The translations under genes and the position numbers were made by a program. This document shows, piece after piece, positions 50,834-63,809 of a stretch of 64,000 nucleotides of DNA. Positions within the stretch are counted from its first letter, which is position 1; the number at the start of each line of letters is the position of its first letter. Under the pieces are notes generated by a model, which did no database searches, had not been told where the DNA came from, and saw only the letters and a program-made list of their open reading frames with translations. The stretch is taken from positions 9,119,441 to 9,183,440 of the forward strand of contig OU744451.1 of assembly GCA_916610825.1 (NCBI GenBank). Direction: 5' to 3'. The stretch is from Haliclystus octoradiatus (Eukaryota; Cnidaria; Staurozoa; Stauromedusae; Haliclystidae).

Positions 50834-51469
50834 ATAACTTTTCTTTTTGATGTAAATAATATTTGTTTAAACCATGTTGTAGTTCTTAGACTTATACCAG
50901 TATAAGGTTAGTTTAATAATATCCATGACCAAAGAATGAGTTTGTGTAAACGTTCATTTTGTAATAGATTTTGGTGTTGATGTTGTAATAATCATACAGA
51001 TAGAATTATTCCCATGCTTGATGAAAACATTTATTTTATTTAGATATTTCACTTGGAAGTGAGTTAAATCATATCATTTATTTGCTACTTATTATTTACT
51101 AATTATTTGTCTATTGGCTACATATCAATTGATAATCAGAAGATCATTTGTTTATCATCACATGGCTCAATTTCCCCACTATATACCATGGATATGTAAG
51201 GAGTTTGTGTCTCACTGATGAAGCTCAAAGAACTGCGATCAGCACATGGCTGCTGTATGAAGGTGGTCGTTCAACCAGGGAATGACTCTATTTTGCAAAA
51301 TAGCACCATCCACTAATACAGTACATGTTTCAAACTCACAATTATTTCCAGTCTGTAGATATCTTACGAGATATATTTTCTCCAAATTTCTTGATTAATG
51401 TAAATTGAGTAAATGTTGGAATAAATTCTTTAATCCGTTTCGTAATCTTGATAAGACAAGATTGGATCG

Positions 51470-51487
51470 CGTGAGATATCTCACGTG
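51470..51487. promoter_or_regulatory. 16-base palindrome overlapping an E-box upstream of the JmjC gene
   Basis: CGTGAGATATCTCACG is a perfect palindrome at 51470-51485, and CACGTG overlaps it at 51482-51487. It lies about 155 bases before the JmjC ATG. A bHLH-type site is plausible; no TATA box is visible. Confidence 0.3.
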
Positions 51488-51640
51488 CGAAATGAAAAGT
51501 GAGCTGGAGCTGAGGAAGATTCGAAAGAGGAACACTTTTGTAATGTTCAATGAACCAAAACTGGATGAGGAGAAATTATTTTGTTGACGACACAAGATCA
51601 TTTGCTGTACAAATTTTTATGTGGATATACTCAAAGAATT

Positions 51641-54600
51641 ATGGAGCGTTATGTAATTAGTATTTTGTTACTTGTGTCTATGGTTTATTGTGATTTACTA
51701 AGCGAGCATCCTAGTAAATTTCCAGGACATTTAGAACCGCTCGCTGCAAAACAAACACAAATTCCGGTTGAACAAATTAATTTTTTCCCAGAACCTAAAG
51801 GTGAGTGTGAGTTATCAAACATTCTTGTCTATAGGCCTACTCTACAGTTTTCAGCCACTTTCGTTTTATTTCTAGTAGTATTTATCAAGAACACACTTTT
51901 CTTTATCCAACTAGTGTAAATTTTGATTCATTTTCATTTTCCTACGATGATTGATTTTGCACGCCCCTTTTTATTGACAGAGTGTGTCAAATATAATTTT
52001 GTGTTTACATGACTAGCCATTAGGCTACAGTAGAGGATAAATTATCACCTCACTTTTTGATTCAATTTTCTATCAAACAGCTTTCTTCCGTGATTATGTT
52101 GACCAAAGCCGTCCTGTTTTGTTCAAAAATGTGGTGAAAGATTCAGAAGCCTATCGAAAATGGTCAGATGATTTTTTAAAGTCAAGTGAAGAATCTCAGA
52201 AAGCAATGGTGTACGTCGAACCTGGTCTTAAAGAAAACAGAACTAATCCTGGTGGGGAGATGTCTTTGTCAGACTTCATCTCTCGTTATCATGATGAAGA
52301 AATGTACCTTGTAGCTGGTGTTCCACAACATTTAATGTGAGTGTTTAACACATTTCAACACATTGTTTACAAAATTTTCCAGTATCTAAGGTAAAATGAA
52401 TTTGCTCTAGAAAGGCCTATAATTTCAGCTGAGCTAACCTGAAGAATTTTGGAGACAAACTATAATCAATATGGAGCACCAGAATCATGCAATGTTTCTT
52501 TGCCAAAACATTTTTTATGATCATATTTCTTAGATGTAAACAGCATAGATTTGTGTAATTACCTGTTACTAGCAGCCGTTTCCCTGGTCATCATATTCGG
52601 CCTATTAGACAGGTATCATTTTCCTATCTTTGGAAATCATTTGATATTAATTTTATTCTCATTTTAATATTATGTAGGCCTGATGTTCCAATGCCTTCTA
52701 TGTTGAGATGTGAAGAGACAAAAGAACTGCTTCTAGATGCTGTAAGTAGTTAGGCTAATTGATTTCATATTTGCTGTGCTTAAAATAAAGAAGTCTTAGG
52801 AATTATTAACTTGGAGTAAAATAAAGTAATACATTTGATAGCAGGTGATGTTGAAATATGAGTTTCTCAGTTGATTTACAAGCAAGATATTTGATACTTT
52901 TTATATCGTTAGAATTGTTGTTTCCGGTTGCATTTGGAGCAGGCTTGGATTTATTATTCCCCATTCATAGTGCAATGATATAAAGATGTTTACTGTACTT
53001 AGTTAGACAGACCGACGTTGTATCACACTATTTCTATAGCCAAATCACCAAGCCAATTCTTCTTCTTTAAAAAGTATACAAATCTGGCAAGTGTATAGGC
53101 CTACTGTAGTTTCAAACCATCAAAGTGATGTGAGGATATGGTGCACACATTAAGGAACCTAAACTCATTATATCTTCCAAAGTCGACCGGAATAAGGTCT
53201 TGAAGTTTAAAATTGTAACTGGGTTATCATGACATAAGAGCACTATAAACAGTAAGAGTATATCAGGGTTTGCGAGAAAGGGTCTGTATGAAACGAATTG
53301 AATGTTTGCTACTTGCATCAGGCGGTGTTCAGGATATAATAAATAATAATAATATTACATTTACAATCATTCATGACTGAAAGTCACCCATTTCTCACAA
53401 TTGCCTGTTTATTGGGGGACATTAACACATTTACATACAAATTATGCTACAAACAATTACCCCATGTGTGCACTGCCGAGGAATCGAACCGCGGCCTCCC
53501 GCACATAGTGCGTACACTTTGCCACTGAGCTACCAGTGCACGTGCATATGGAACGCGTGACCGTAGTTTGTGAATTTCCAATATAGTTTGTTAAGTGTGG
53601 TCATTGTCTGACAAAAGGTTTAGCCTAGCCTTCCAGAATCCTTGAAAATGTTCCTCTTTTTCTTGTGAATTTTTTATTCAGGTTTTGTCCGTAAATAAGA
53701 AATATCAACTTTCTTCTAGATTTTCTCTAGCGTTCCAGGATCCACTTATATTGGTTCTTTATGTTTCATGTTTACAGGTAACTTGGTTCAGTTCTGGCGG
53801 AACAAAGTCCGTATTACATAACGATGATCTTGATAATATCAATTGTTTGTATCGCGGCAGCAAAGATCTACTTTTCATTGAATATCCAAAATATAAAGAT
53901 CAAGTAAGAAAAATTAATTTGGTTATAACATCCAGGGTCTAATAAAAATATTTTAAAATATTATAAAAACTACACTTTTTATTTATCTCCCAAAGAAAAA
54001 GAAGCAATTGATTTTCTCCTTATTATTAAAACTTGAGTACAACTATTTCCTCTGGTTTCTTCTAAATTTTTGCTAGCCTTCCGGGACTTTGAGTCCCGGA
54101 ATCCCCCATTTTATTGGACCCTGATAACATCAAACATATTTATGATCTCAATAACATCAACACTTGAGAGTTATCTGATTAGAACCCACACAACTATTTA
54201 TTTATTGTTCAAATGTTTATTCGTTTTAATCCTTATTTTATAGAACAAATCAAGTTCGTTTGTAGGCCTAAATGCAAAGGTTTCTTTTACTTGAAATGGA
54301 TTTTAAATGAATAAAATATTTCCAATTTTCTGGATAATTTTAATGGTGATTTTTCCTTATAAAAGTGCAATTTAGTGTCAAACTTTTCTCAATTAGAATT
54401 ACGAATCAGGAACTGTATGGGAACATCAACATCGGAACCCAGAAGTACTTCAGGGCAGAGGGAGAGAGGGTGAACTATAATAAAATCGTATTTCGATGCT
54501 TGCAGATGGCAAATGTGTGATTGTTGGTTTTAATTTTATATTGTATTATTGTGTTGAAGGTTGTTCTTGATCGTCCTCAAGGTGGATATTCTGCTCTCGA

Positions 54601-57600
54601 TGTTGAAAAGTAAGAGATACAGTTTTTAATCTGTGTTGAATATCATATGATCTGTTGTATTGCTCTATTCAGTTTTTATATTGGTCAATTGTGCTAGGGT
54701 TGCCAAGGCAATATCCTGCGTGCAGACATACTTTTTCTTTGTAAAGTCCGTCTGTGAATTAGCGCCGAGTTTAGCATACTGATTGTTCTTTCCATTTCCA
54801 CTTTTTTGGTTTTTTTGGTAGTATGTTGTGATTGGCTAACTAAATATGTGAACAATTTCAGTATTTTAAAATAATGGAAATTGATTAATGACAGGAAGTC
54901 AAACTACGTAAATAATTATTTAATGTTTATTCAGTGCAAACACTTGATACGCGATACTCGGCACCAATAAGCAGACGACTATACAAAGGGAATATTGTAT
55001 ACACTCAGACTACCTAGGCAATTGATTGATTCATGTTCAAAATTCAGTATTTAGAAAGCTATATAGCTTTTTGTAGATGTGTAGTCATTGACTCTATTTG
55101 TTAATCTACAGTTCTGTCAATTACTGACGTTGAGCACTATAACACTGCGATTGGATCAGCATTCAAGTAATCATTACAGTATAGCTTTTTGTACATAAAA
55201 TATCGAAAGTTATTGTTGCATTGTCATCTGATTTATTGTACCAATTTCATCATAAATCTTTCTTTGTATCAATCTACATCTAGACCAACTAACACTGATC
55301 TACTTTTAAATAGGTAATCAATCAGCTGGCCTATCTTCCACTAGTCCTCGATTACAGATTTTTATTGTTTGTATTTGTTCTCTGTAGGGTTGACTTTGTC
55401 AAATATCCTGGTTTACGAGAGGTTGAATATGTTTATGCCAGAATGGAAGAAGGAGATTGTCTTTTTATTCCTTTCAAATGGTAAGCATAAATGTAATACT
55501 AGGTAAAGACTAAGCTGCATCGTTTTTGGGTTTGCATCTACCCTCAAGCATTCCAGTCGAACGATATGATTTCTTCATCTATCTATAAGCATTTTTTAAC
55601 ATTCTGAATACAAAGTTTTGTGTCTCCCGACAAACAAGCTGCTTTGCTTATGAGATGACGTCAATCATAAACCATTTCATATATGTGACGGTTTGTGTCA
55701 GAATTGACAATTCAACAAAGTTTCTGATTTTGTGTTACTTGATAACATAATATAAAATTGTATGCTCTTTTTAAAACTCCAATTCGTTTTCTGGTCAGAC
55801 GACTATATCTCATTTTATTTATCAAAATGCATTTAGTTGTACAGAAGAATTTTGAAATCAAGCTACGAAGAAAACGCAGCACAAAGTTTAATCATCTTCT
55901 AAATTATCTGAAGTCCTTGACAACGCCATATCAGAGTGCTCTGATTTTAATAAAATTTTAAAATATAAATAGCAGAAGACATATAAAATCAAATGGTAAT
56001 TGTTTTTCTATTCTCTTTTTTCTATCTCATTATACACGGCTTTACAAATTTGCAAACATAAAACAACAACAGACCAATTTGCATAATGCGTTATGCAAAT
56101 TTTGAAATCATTATTCAAACTCATTTATTCAATGTTGTGTTCATGCCATGATTAAAAGAAAACATTTAACAATGATGTATTTGCTCTCTGATACTTTAAT
56201 TAATTATTTCTTAAAGATTTATGATTTAACTTTCATGATTTAACGCTTGCTTTAAATTTTGATTAACTTGGCGTTTTTGAGTAAGCAATCTTGATTTAAC
56301 TTGGAATACTGTAATGTCGTACATTTCATTTCATAAAACTTCCCTAGCAACTACTCTGAAGCAAAAATAAACCATTCATTTGTTAACATATTGAACAGAA
56401 AACACTTTCACACGAAAGTTTATGATTCATTTGTCTAGTTTATGCTGAAAAATGAAAATGTCCTATTTGATAATTTTACAATAATTTCCTACTTCTTTTC
56501 GCCATACTGAACAATCGGATTTTGGCCTGATTGTCGATTCTGACACGGGAACGTCACATGTATATATAATGTAGAACATGTAATTAAGTAACTTTAATAT
56601 GATATGAATGTATGATTGATTCATTCAAGTTGGACCTGAAAAATAGCCCTACTGAACGAAATCCATATATTGTAAAAAAACTTCAAAAAAAAAATTTCAA
56701 AAGTGTTTAATGATGTTGTCCTGTGCTTTGTAAACATGTAGGCCTATTACGTGCTAGTATTACAATCTAATTGCCATTGGACGCAATCCACATGATCAAA
56801 TGATTAAGACTGTTAGTTGATGGGTCTCAAATCAAATTATGCAATTAAAACAATGATTTTTTATTCCAGGTATCATCAAGTCAATTCTTTCCGTAACAAT
56901 GATACTAGACAGAATCTTGCCATAAATGTTTGGTTTACCCATGCCCATAAACATGAACCCAAAACATGCACACTTAGTCCTAAAGAGGCTACGTTGAGTA
57001 AGTTTCAATTTACTGACTTGGAAAAACAGAAATATTCACATGACAATACCACTGATGAAGAGCAACCTAATTTAACGTAAGTTTGAACCATTTAATTACA
57101 AGTCACACATACATCGCTGGGTTCAAATTACATGTGATTGTTACAGTCAGTTCTATTAAAAGAAATAATATTATTGATGTCTGGAATCAAATCCGTCAAT
57201 CAATTTAGTTGAAAATGTATACACTGTAATCTTCCACCATGTAAAATAGAAAAGGAAATAAAATGCTGTCATAGCCAGTACATGCGATTTTACGCAATGT
57301 AATGAAAACTCTTCAGCACTATTGTTTCTGATGACTGATAGGCTAAATCCTGTTGCTACTTAAAAAGATGCTGCAAAGCTTAGGTTATTCTGAATAAATG
57401 ATTATGATTATTACTATATGTTTTTTTTAGATCAATACTTGAAGGGTTATTACAAAGGTCAAAAAGTAAAACTTTGAATAGAAAACAATTCTTGAAAATC
57501 ATCCCAAGAGTAAGTACATATGAATTATACAATCTTTCAAATTAAATACAGTAATGGTAGTTTCACACAGGATCATTAGTTGAGTCTCTTATTATCTGTG

Positions 57601-60076
57601 TGTTTGATTGCAGGCTCGATTATTTGATGTAAAGATTTCTAAACTCAAACTGCCACAAGCATACAAAGAAACAGTTTATGAAGTAGGTGATGATCAGTCA
57701 GAAACGCTTTTTAAATAGATGCTTGTTTGCAAGGCTCAATTGACTACTATATCTTTTTCTGTTGTTTGTACATTTAGATATTCAAAATGTTAGATGCAGA
57801 TAATAGTAAAATTTTATCTGTTGAAGATTTTGACACACTTGAGAAAACAAATTCTGCCGTGAGTAAATATTATGTCTGATAATTACAATTGTTTGGTCTA
57901 TTGAATAATTGATTGATATGCCGATAATTAGGTTGTATATTTCAAGGGGGATATGTTTGTTTGTGGTTAACCAATCATTTTTCCACTAGGCTTCCTTACC
58001 CGTGGATATAATAACTCAGAATCACGGCACACTGACAGACTAAAATCCAGGATGTTTTCAGCAAACTAAATTCGATTCAGAACCATAATTTTATGTTTTC
58101 CTTAAAATTACCACATCAATCAATCAAATGAGTCAATTTGCTTTAATTGTATCATTAATAGATAATAAAAACAGTTAACATTAATTACATTATTAATTTT
58201 ATTCAAAATATAAATGAAATGTGAGTTTGGAGGCCTATAATATGTCGGCGGGATCAAATTGTTTGTAGCCTAATTAAAAACCCAACACATTTAATGATGT
58301 TGATGTGGTACCCATTTTGATTTGAGCTTTAGCGAATCAAAAACAGTTAACATTAATACATTATTAATTTTATTCAAAATATAAATGAAATGTGAGTTTG
58401 TAGACCTTGAACATGTCAGCGGGATCAAATTGTTTGTAATTAAAAACCCAACACATTTAATGATGTTGATGTGGTACCCATTTTGATTTGAGCTTTAGAG
58501 AATCATTTCTTGGTAATTTTCTTTGTGTATTGACTTTAGATATTCAGGTGGCATTCATTATTAGAATATTAACAAATGCCAGTTGCCTGTTTTTAAATAC
58601 GCATTTCCTTTTCTCACAGGAATTCGAAGCTGAGCTTGAAGCACATGTTGCAGTTTTACAAGATCTTGTAACTGATTACATAGAGTCACAACATCATGGT
58701 AAGTAGATGGCTGTTTAGGATAATGCAGTTAGTTATGCTTGCTTATAATATTATACTGAAATTAGCTTCTATGTAAACAATTTTACAACAAACATGCAAA
58801 TGGGCAACCAGGGTCCGACAAAAGGAGGGATCCTAGATCCCGGAAGGCCAGACAAAATTTAGAAGGAAATTGATGTTTTTAATGATTTTCTGGTCGAACA
58901 TCAACAAAAAAATTCAGAAGAAAATGTTGAAATGCCTCTAGGATTCCAGAAGGCTAAACCTTTTGTGGACCCTGTGGGCAACAATATATTCGTATTTTAA
59001 CAGTATTCAGCTTGTTTGATTTTCTGAATTAATTGAATTTAAGATAAGAAGCCAGATTTAGAAAAAACTTTGGCATTCAATTACTGGAAGTTGGACAGAG
59101 TTTTGGACAGTTTATAAGGAGTGATTATTATTATGTATTAGAACAGTATATAATTATTTTAATCAGGATTTAATAACATCGGGGATTCTGGGAATGAGAG
59201 TCCCAGAAGGCTGGCACAAATTCAGAAGGAAGGGGAAGAAATAGTTGTATTCTTGTTTCGTTTTTTTAATCAGTAGAAAAATCATTTGCTTTCTTTTCTT
59301 GGATATAGAAAACGTTTGCATGATGAAATCATTCAAAAAAATTTTGATGCAAAAATATTTTATTGGACCTGTTTTGATTAATGAAGATAACTGTATTATG
59401 TTATTCTTAGTATTATTTGATTGATAGAGATGTACTTGTAAATCAAGAGTTACATCATTCTATTAATATAAAGATTAGGTTAGAGATTAGATTTAGAACA
59501 TTACGTTAACACTATAATTATATATGCATGAGTAAGCGTTATGTAAACAAACTTGTAAACAATAACATGTGATTACCTAGACATTTCAATGTATAGTTTT
59601 AGAATTATGATGTAACCTTTAATTATGTTTTGCTTAGCTGACCTGATATTAAATTGCTGAATCATGTATCAAACATAATTAAATAGAATTAAAGCAGAAT
59701 GTATAATCAGTAGAAGAGTTAACGTTTGAAACAACAGTCGTTAGATAACGATCCGTGAGATTTGTACATTAGGGTACATTTTTATATATACAATTAAAGA
59801 AAGATTTGCTATATATTTGGAGATTGTTTGTCTAAGCGCAGTCTTTGACGTTCTTAGCTTCTATTCAACAAGAAAAGACCAAGCAAGATAAATATCAAGG
59901 GATTATTTAGACTTGGCAAAACAGGACCCTCAGATGTTAATTTCGTCAATGTTAATTTTATTTTCAAATTAGGTTTATCAGAGGAACAATTTGAGAAACA
60001 CAGAGAAGAAAAATTAGCAAACGAGGCAAAAGAAGAAAAACCATTGATGGCGTCAGATGGAAAATCTGAATTGTAA
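51641..60076 (+). CDS. Secretory-pathway JmjC (cupin-8 type) oxygenase with EF-hand
   Basis: Twelve exons give 455 residues: 51641-51800, 52081-52336, 52678-52741, 53778-53903, 54560-54609, 55388-55480, 56870-57076, 57431-57509, 57614-57682, 57778-57858, 58620-58698 and 59973-60076. All phases agree. A signal peptide (MERYVISILLLVSMVYC) starts it. The JmjC fold has SRPVLFKN, then SVLHNDDLDN with the HxD pair H174/D176, and GDCLFIPFKWYHQV with the second histidine H252. These would bind Fe(II), with 2-oxoglutarate as co-substrate. An EF-hand loop DADNSKILSVED follows at 374-385. The last 60 residues are a charged helix ending in KSEL, which resembles an ER-retrieval tetrapeptide. The EF-hand and signal peptide set it apart from JMJD7, JMJD8 and HIF-hydroxylase types. 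Substrate unknown. Confidence 0.9.
53469..53540 (-). tRNA. tRNA-like sequence (pseudogene or SINE head)
   Basis: 72 bases on the minus strand start TGCACTG and end CAGTGCA, a perfect 7-pair acceptor stem. Box A-like GGTAGCTCAGTGG and box B GGTTCGATTCC are both present and correctly spaced. The D stem pairs poorly and the anticodon loop (ACTATGT) lacks the usual T33. It is therefore probably a decayed tRNA or a tRNA-derived element. In intron 3 of the JmjC gene. Confidence 0.5.
54056..54125. repeat. GCTAGCCTTCCGGGACT-type dispersed repeat
   Basis: GCTAGCCTTCCGGGACTTTG and GAGTCCCGGAATCCCCCATT form an imperfect palindrome (CCGGGACTTTGAGTCCCGG), ending TTATTGGACCCTGA. Confidence 0.6.
58167..58504. 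repeat. Direct tandem duplication, two units of about 170 bases
   Basis: 58167-58338 and 58339-58504 match closely, differing by a few substitutions and one small deletion (GCCTAATTAAAAAC versus ATTAAAAAC). Both end GATTTGAGCTTTAG.GAATC. In intron 10 of the JmjC gene, just before exon 11. Confidence 0.9.
58811..58980. repeat. GCTAGCCTTCCGGGACT-type repeat, inverted copies
   Basis: AGGGTCCGACAAAAGGAGGG, then CCTAGATCCCGGAAGGCC. A second half is near 58930-58975 (GGATTCCAGAAGGCTAAACC). Confidence 0.5.
59178..59242. repeat. GCTAGCCTTCCGGGACT-type repeat, inverted copy
   Basis: ATCGGGGATTCTGGGAATGA then GAGTCCCAGAAGGCTGGC, the inverse order of the copy at 54056. Confidence 0.5.
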
Positions 60077-60079
60077 ATG

Positions 60080-61550
60080 ATAAAATGAATGCTTTTGCAT
60101 GGTGATATTTGGGTTTTTTAATGCATACATACTAGCTTTTAGATATTTTTGTACATTTCTTGTTGTGCTTTTTTGCTGTAAAATGTATTTATATAAAATC
60201 AAAGCATCATGTCAAAAGAAAACAAAAACATTTTTTCCGGAAGCTGTTTATTATGTCCGACAAACATTATTCAGTAGTAATTATCAGAAAGTGCATCCAT
60301 AAATATATTGTACTGTCTTTTGGTGTATTTGTTTGATTACAAGCTCTCTAGAATTGATATTTTCCTAGTGAAACTCAATTAGAAATGATATATATTGTTT
60401 GTTTTGCTTAACTTCAACATTCACACTTTCATGTTAGTATCTTTATAGATTCCTTAAACAAATCCCTTGCAAAATTTTTTGATTAGCTCATGAAATCACT
60501 GTCTCCATTAAATGTCCATTCAACATTTATGAACTGGTTTATCAGAGGATTTGAGTCTCATGGATTTGAAGACTGGGAACCAAGAACACTTTATTTGTGA
60601 AGAATGTTAAAGCTGTTGAAATATATAATTATGTTGATTAATGATCGGATGGGCAAGAAAATCGTTGGTCGTCTGGCCATACTAATTTTTTTAGTTAGCA
60701 TGATATATATCTGACTATGGAAATGTTAATGTCAGTTAAATTATATATGTCGCAAACCGCTAGCAAAAATGGTTAAAAATAAAGATTTAATTGCGTCGAG
60801 TCATCAAATAAGGCAGAGCTACAAAATAGGTCATTTGTTAAACAAGAACAATGGAAATAATTAAATGACATTTTAAATCCCCAATATATAATTATCAACT
60901 GAAAACTGCATAATGATACGTTTAATGAAAGATGGAATTATTAAAATCCATCATTTTATGTGTCTAAATACCAACTATGTAAATTGATTACATAATAGAA
61001 GTAGGAAGAACGTTTTTCTCAATAGTTACCTACAGCCTATAACAGCCATTTGGCTCAAAATATTTAGAAGACAACAATCGAAGTCAAAAATTAGAATGAA
61101 TTGTATATTTCTATCATGTCTGTGTACATATAATAATATTAGATATTCATAAAATCTTTAGAAATATTAATAGTAACAAACAAATCTTGTTAAATAAATT
61201 ACATAATATAACGCAACTTCAATATCTTTTATTCTATACTATACTTTTACTTTTAATGATAATAATTTTAAATATTTTTATATAATTCCCTGGCTTGAAT
61301 TTGTGTATGAAGGGCTGCATATATTTTTAAGTGCAATAATTTGTTATATTTTTAGATATTTAATTCTGGGATTTCAATTAAATATCACAATACCATTGTT
61401 TATATCTCACTATTCCAAAAGATAAAAAATATTAAATCATTCAGATAGAAATTTACCTACGGATTAAATTTCTCTTTATATTAAGTGACTAGAGATAAAA
61501 AAAAGATTTTAAAATATCAGATTATAATTTAGATATAATATGTTCTCCTG
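60080..61550. other. Convergent intergenic region between the JmjC gene and ASCC3
   Basis: 3' ends of both genes meet here. Only a degraded GTTCATGAAC-type piece (about 60463-60555) is recognisable; otherwise A+T-rich with no gene seen. Confidence 0.5.
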
Positions 61551-61551
61551 A

Positions 61552-63585
61552 TTAACTCTCAATAGCTTCTAGTAACACATCATATTGTTGATCAAGTCCA
61601 ATATAAGAGTCACTCATAATAAATACAGAACATATTTTACGACATGATGTGGGAGGTACCTGGAATTGTAGTAATACAGTTTGGTTTTGACGCACAAATG
61701 AAACACGTTTCAATGCCAATAATTCCCCTTTATCAATATCTCCAAGCACTATGAACCAGCCTTCGTCTTTTACTTTGGGGAAGTAAGGAGCAGCGGCATT
61801 TTTCTGGGAATATTTCTGAAAGTAGAAAAGCCATATAGACATACAGTCTAAACTGCCATGATGGTTACCTGTCTATAGTGGCCATAACACCCCTTTCTAG
61901 AGGATACCTGTATACAGTGGTCATTTCAATAAAGTACATACAGAAAGCCTTATTCCATTCTAATGAATAAACTCTGTTTATAAAGGTTACCTGTCTATAG
62001 TGGTCAACTTATCTAGATCTTATAAGTGGCTGTAGCATATGTGGCTGTTTCACTGTACTTGGGGGTAAAATATTGATTCAAACAATTAGCCAATCAATTT
62101 TTGTTAGATTTCTGTAGGCCTATTAAATGCTGTATTTATATAATTCTATTCTGTTTCCAAATTTGTATTTGTTTCATTATTCTGTGTAAATGCAATGAAT
62201 TCGATATTTGATTATGTGATAATTATAGTAATTCCAATCCCACAAAAGAATGGCATACCCTATTGTTGCCATACAGTTGAAATTTGGTCTTAAATTTGTA
62301 CCAAAAAAATAAAAAAATAAATGTTATCAATTTAAAATCCGAAAATAGACTTATGCGAGGGGGAGGTTGAGAAGCAGACCATCTATAGAAGAAAATGAAG
62401 TAAAAGTTTGATGATTACCCATGATTACATGTAGATGATGCAAAAGTAGTATTTTTATGAATGACAATCAACTATGGTTATTCTATAAAACAAGCATGTA
62501 GATGTAGAAACTGTTTATAACGTCACCTTTTATAATGGATTACAGTATTGTTTATAACATCCTGAATTTAACTGATCTTTCTGGTGAAATGTTGGTATCT
62601 TTTTTCTTATGAATACATGGCTATCACAGCATATTGCCTATAGCGTACTTTTCGAAAGTTTTCCAGGGGTGGCATTATAAACAGTTTCTACTGTATAACA
62701 ATTCATGAATCACTGTGACTTACCCTCTTTTCAATCCGATGACAATATGTTCGCAGTTCAATTGTTGCTTCACTATCACAAGGAGCATTAATCCATGATG
62801 AAGGATTCCTCTGATCAGCAGAGTTTAAGCCATCAACCGTTGAAATGACTTTTGATGAATTAAATGATACCTCAACATCCACCAAAGGTAGCTGAGTTAG
62901 AAATTTACTCATCTATAAAGAACACAGAAAAACACTACGTCCATTTTTATAATTCTTCCAAACAATTTGTGGTTTCTAGAGTTCCTTCCACATATAACAA
63001 CTGTTTATAAATAATAGTTAATGATAAAAATTGCATGCATGTATCTAGACACTAATCGTTATTGCTGACTATTACTGCAACCCCCCCGCCCCATTAAGAA
63101 AGATGGTAACGTCTATTTAGGATATCTAGCTCAAATTATAACGGATCCGTTTCTAACTAGTGCACAAAATATTTACATCAAATCAGATACCAATAGATGA
63201 TTGGTTGTAAAGCTTATCTTTCCTTGCTCATTAAAATATACAGTAATGCTCATTTGTATGGTGTTTGCAGCTAACATCAACATCTAGTGACCGTTTAAAA
63301 ACTTTCAAAACGAACGAACGTTCAAAAACTGTTTAAAGTCTCAAAAAGAAAAATCCTATGAGAGCCCCGGTCTCCCTAAAAATATATATGAATGTTCGTT
63401 GGGTCACAATAGCATGAGTAAAACAACCATGTTAATTGAAACCACAGGGTGAACATTAATAATCACATCTTACAGCTTCAATTTCTTCTTTGCTAAACGA
63501 TTCCTTCAAAATGTCAAATAGGATTCGTTTGTTGCCCCTAGCAGCAACCAATAGTTCTGGTAATGTCGAAATGCGCTTCTTGCAT
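61552..63585 (-). CDS. ASCC3: Activating signal cointegrator 1 complex subunit 3, C-terminal exons (partial)
   Basis: Three in-phase exons are visible, in transcript order 63585-63474, 62912-62724 and 61815-61552 (stop TAA at 61552-61554). Together they encode the last 187 or so residues of the second Sec63-like cassette. The first reads CKKRISTLPELLVAARG; the second LPLVDVEVSFNSS and IELRTYCHRIEKR. The last reads PYFPKVKDEGWFIVLGDID, then ELLALKRVSFVRQ and MSDSYIGLDQQYDVLLEA. The FPKxKDEGWF and SYxGLDQQYD blocks match ASCC3 better than its paralogue SNRNP200. ASCC3 is a 3'-5' helicase acting with ASCC1/2 in alkylation repair and in splitting collided ribosomes. The catalytic helicase cassettes and the gene start lie beyond the right edge. 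Confidence 0.92.
61860..62070. repeat. CTGTCTATAGTGGTC tandem repeat
   Basis: GGTTACCTGTCTATAGTGG occurs twice (61866 and 61988), with TACCTGTATACAGTGGTC between. It is related to the elements at 31510 and 50360 and lies in the last ASCC3 intron. Confidence 0.65.
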
Positions 63586-63652
63586 CTAAAATATGAGAAG
63601 AAGTAGACATACGGAAATAAGATATATATAAGATATGAGAAAGCACCAGCAA

Positions 63653-63809
63653 CCCTGCCAAAAAGTTCATGAACATGAAATTTCACAATCGTTCATGAAC
63701 TTACGTTCATTAAAATTACATTAATAAAAATTTGGACAATTTCATGTGCATTAGCTGATTTATAAAGCTGCAACTAAATTTCATGAACTCATGATTATTT
63801 CACAGGGGG
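63653..63809. repeat. GTTCATGAAC inverted-repeat element
   Basis: Ends CCCTGCCAAAAAGTTCATG and CATGATTATTTCACAGGGGG in an ASCC3 intron. Confidence 0.7.

Noticed and set aside
61552-63585. SNRNP200 (Brr2) instead of ASCC3
   Set aside because: The C-terminal blocks FPKVKDEGWF and SYIGLDQQYD fit ASCC3; the Brr2 tail has a different pattern (GWW and DQEY).
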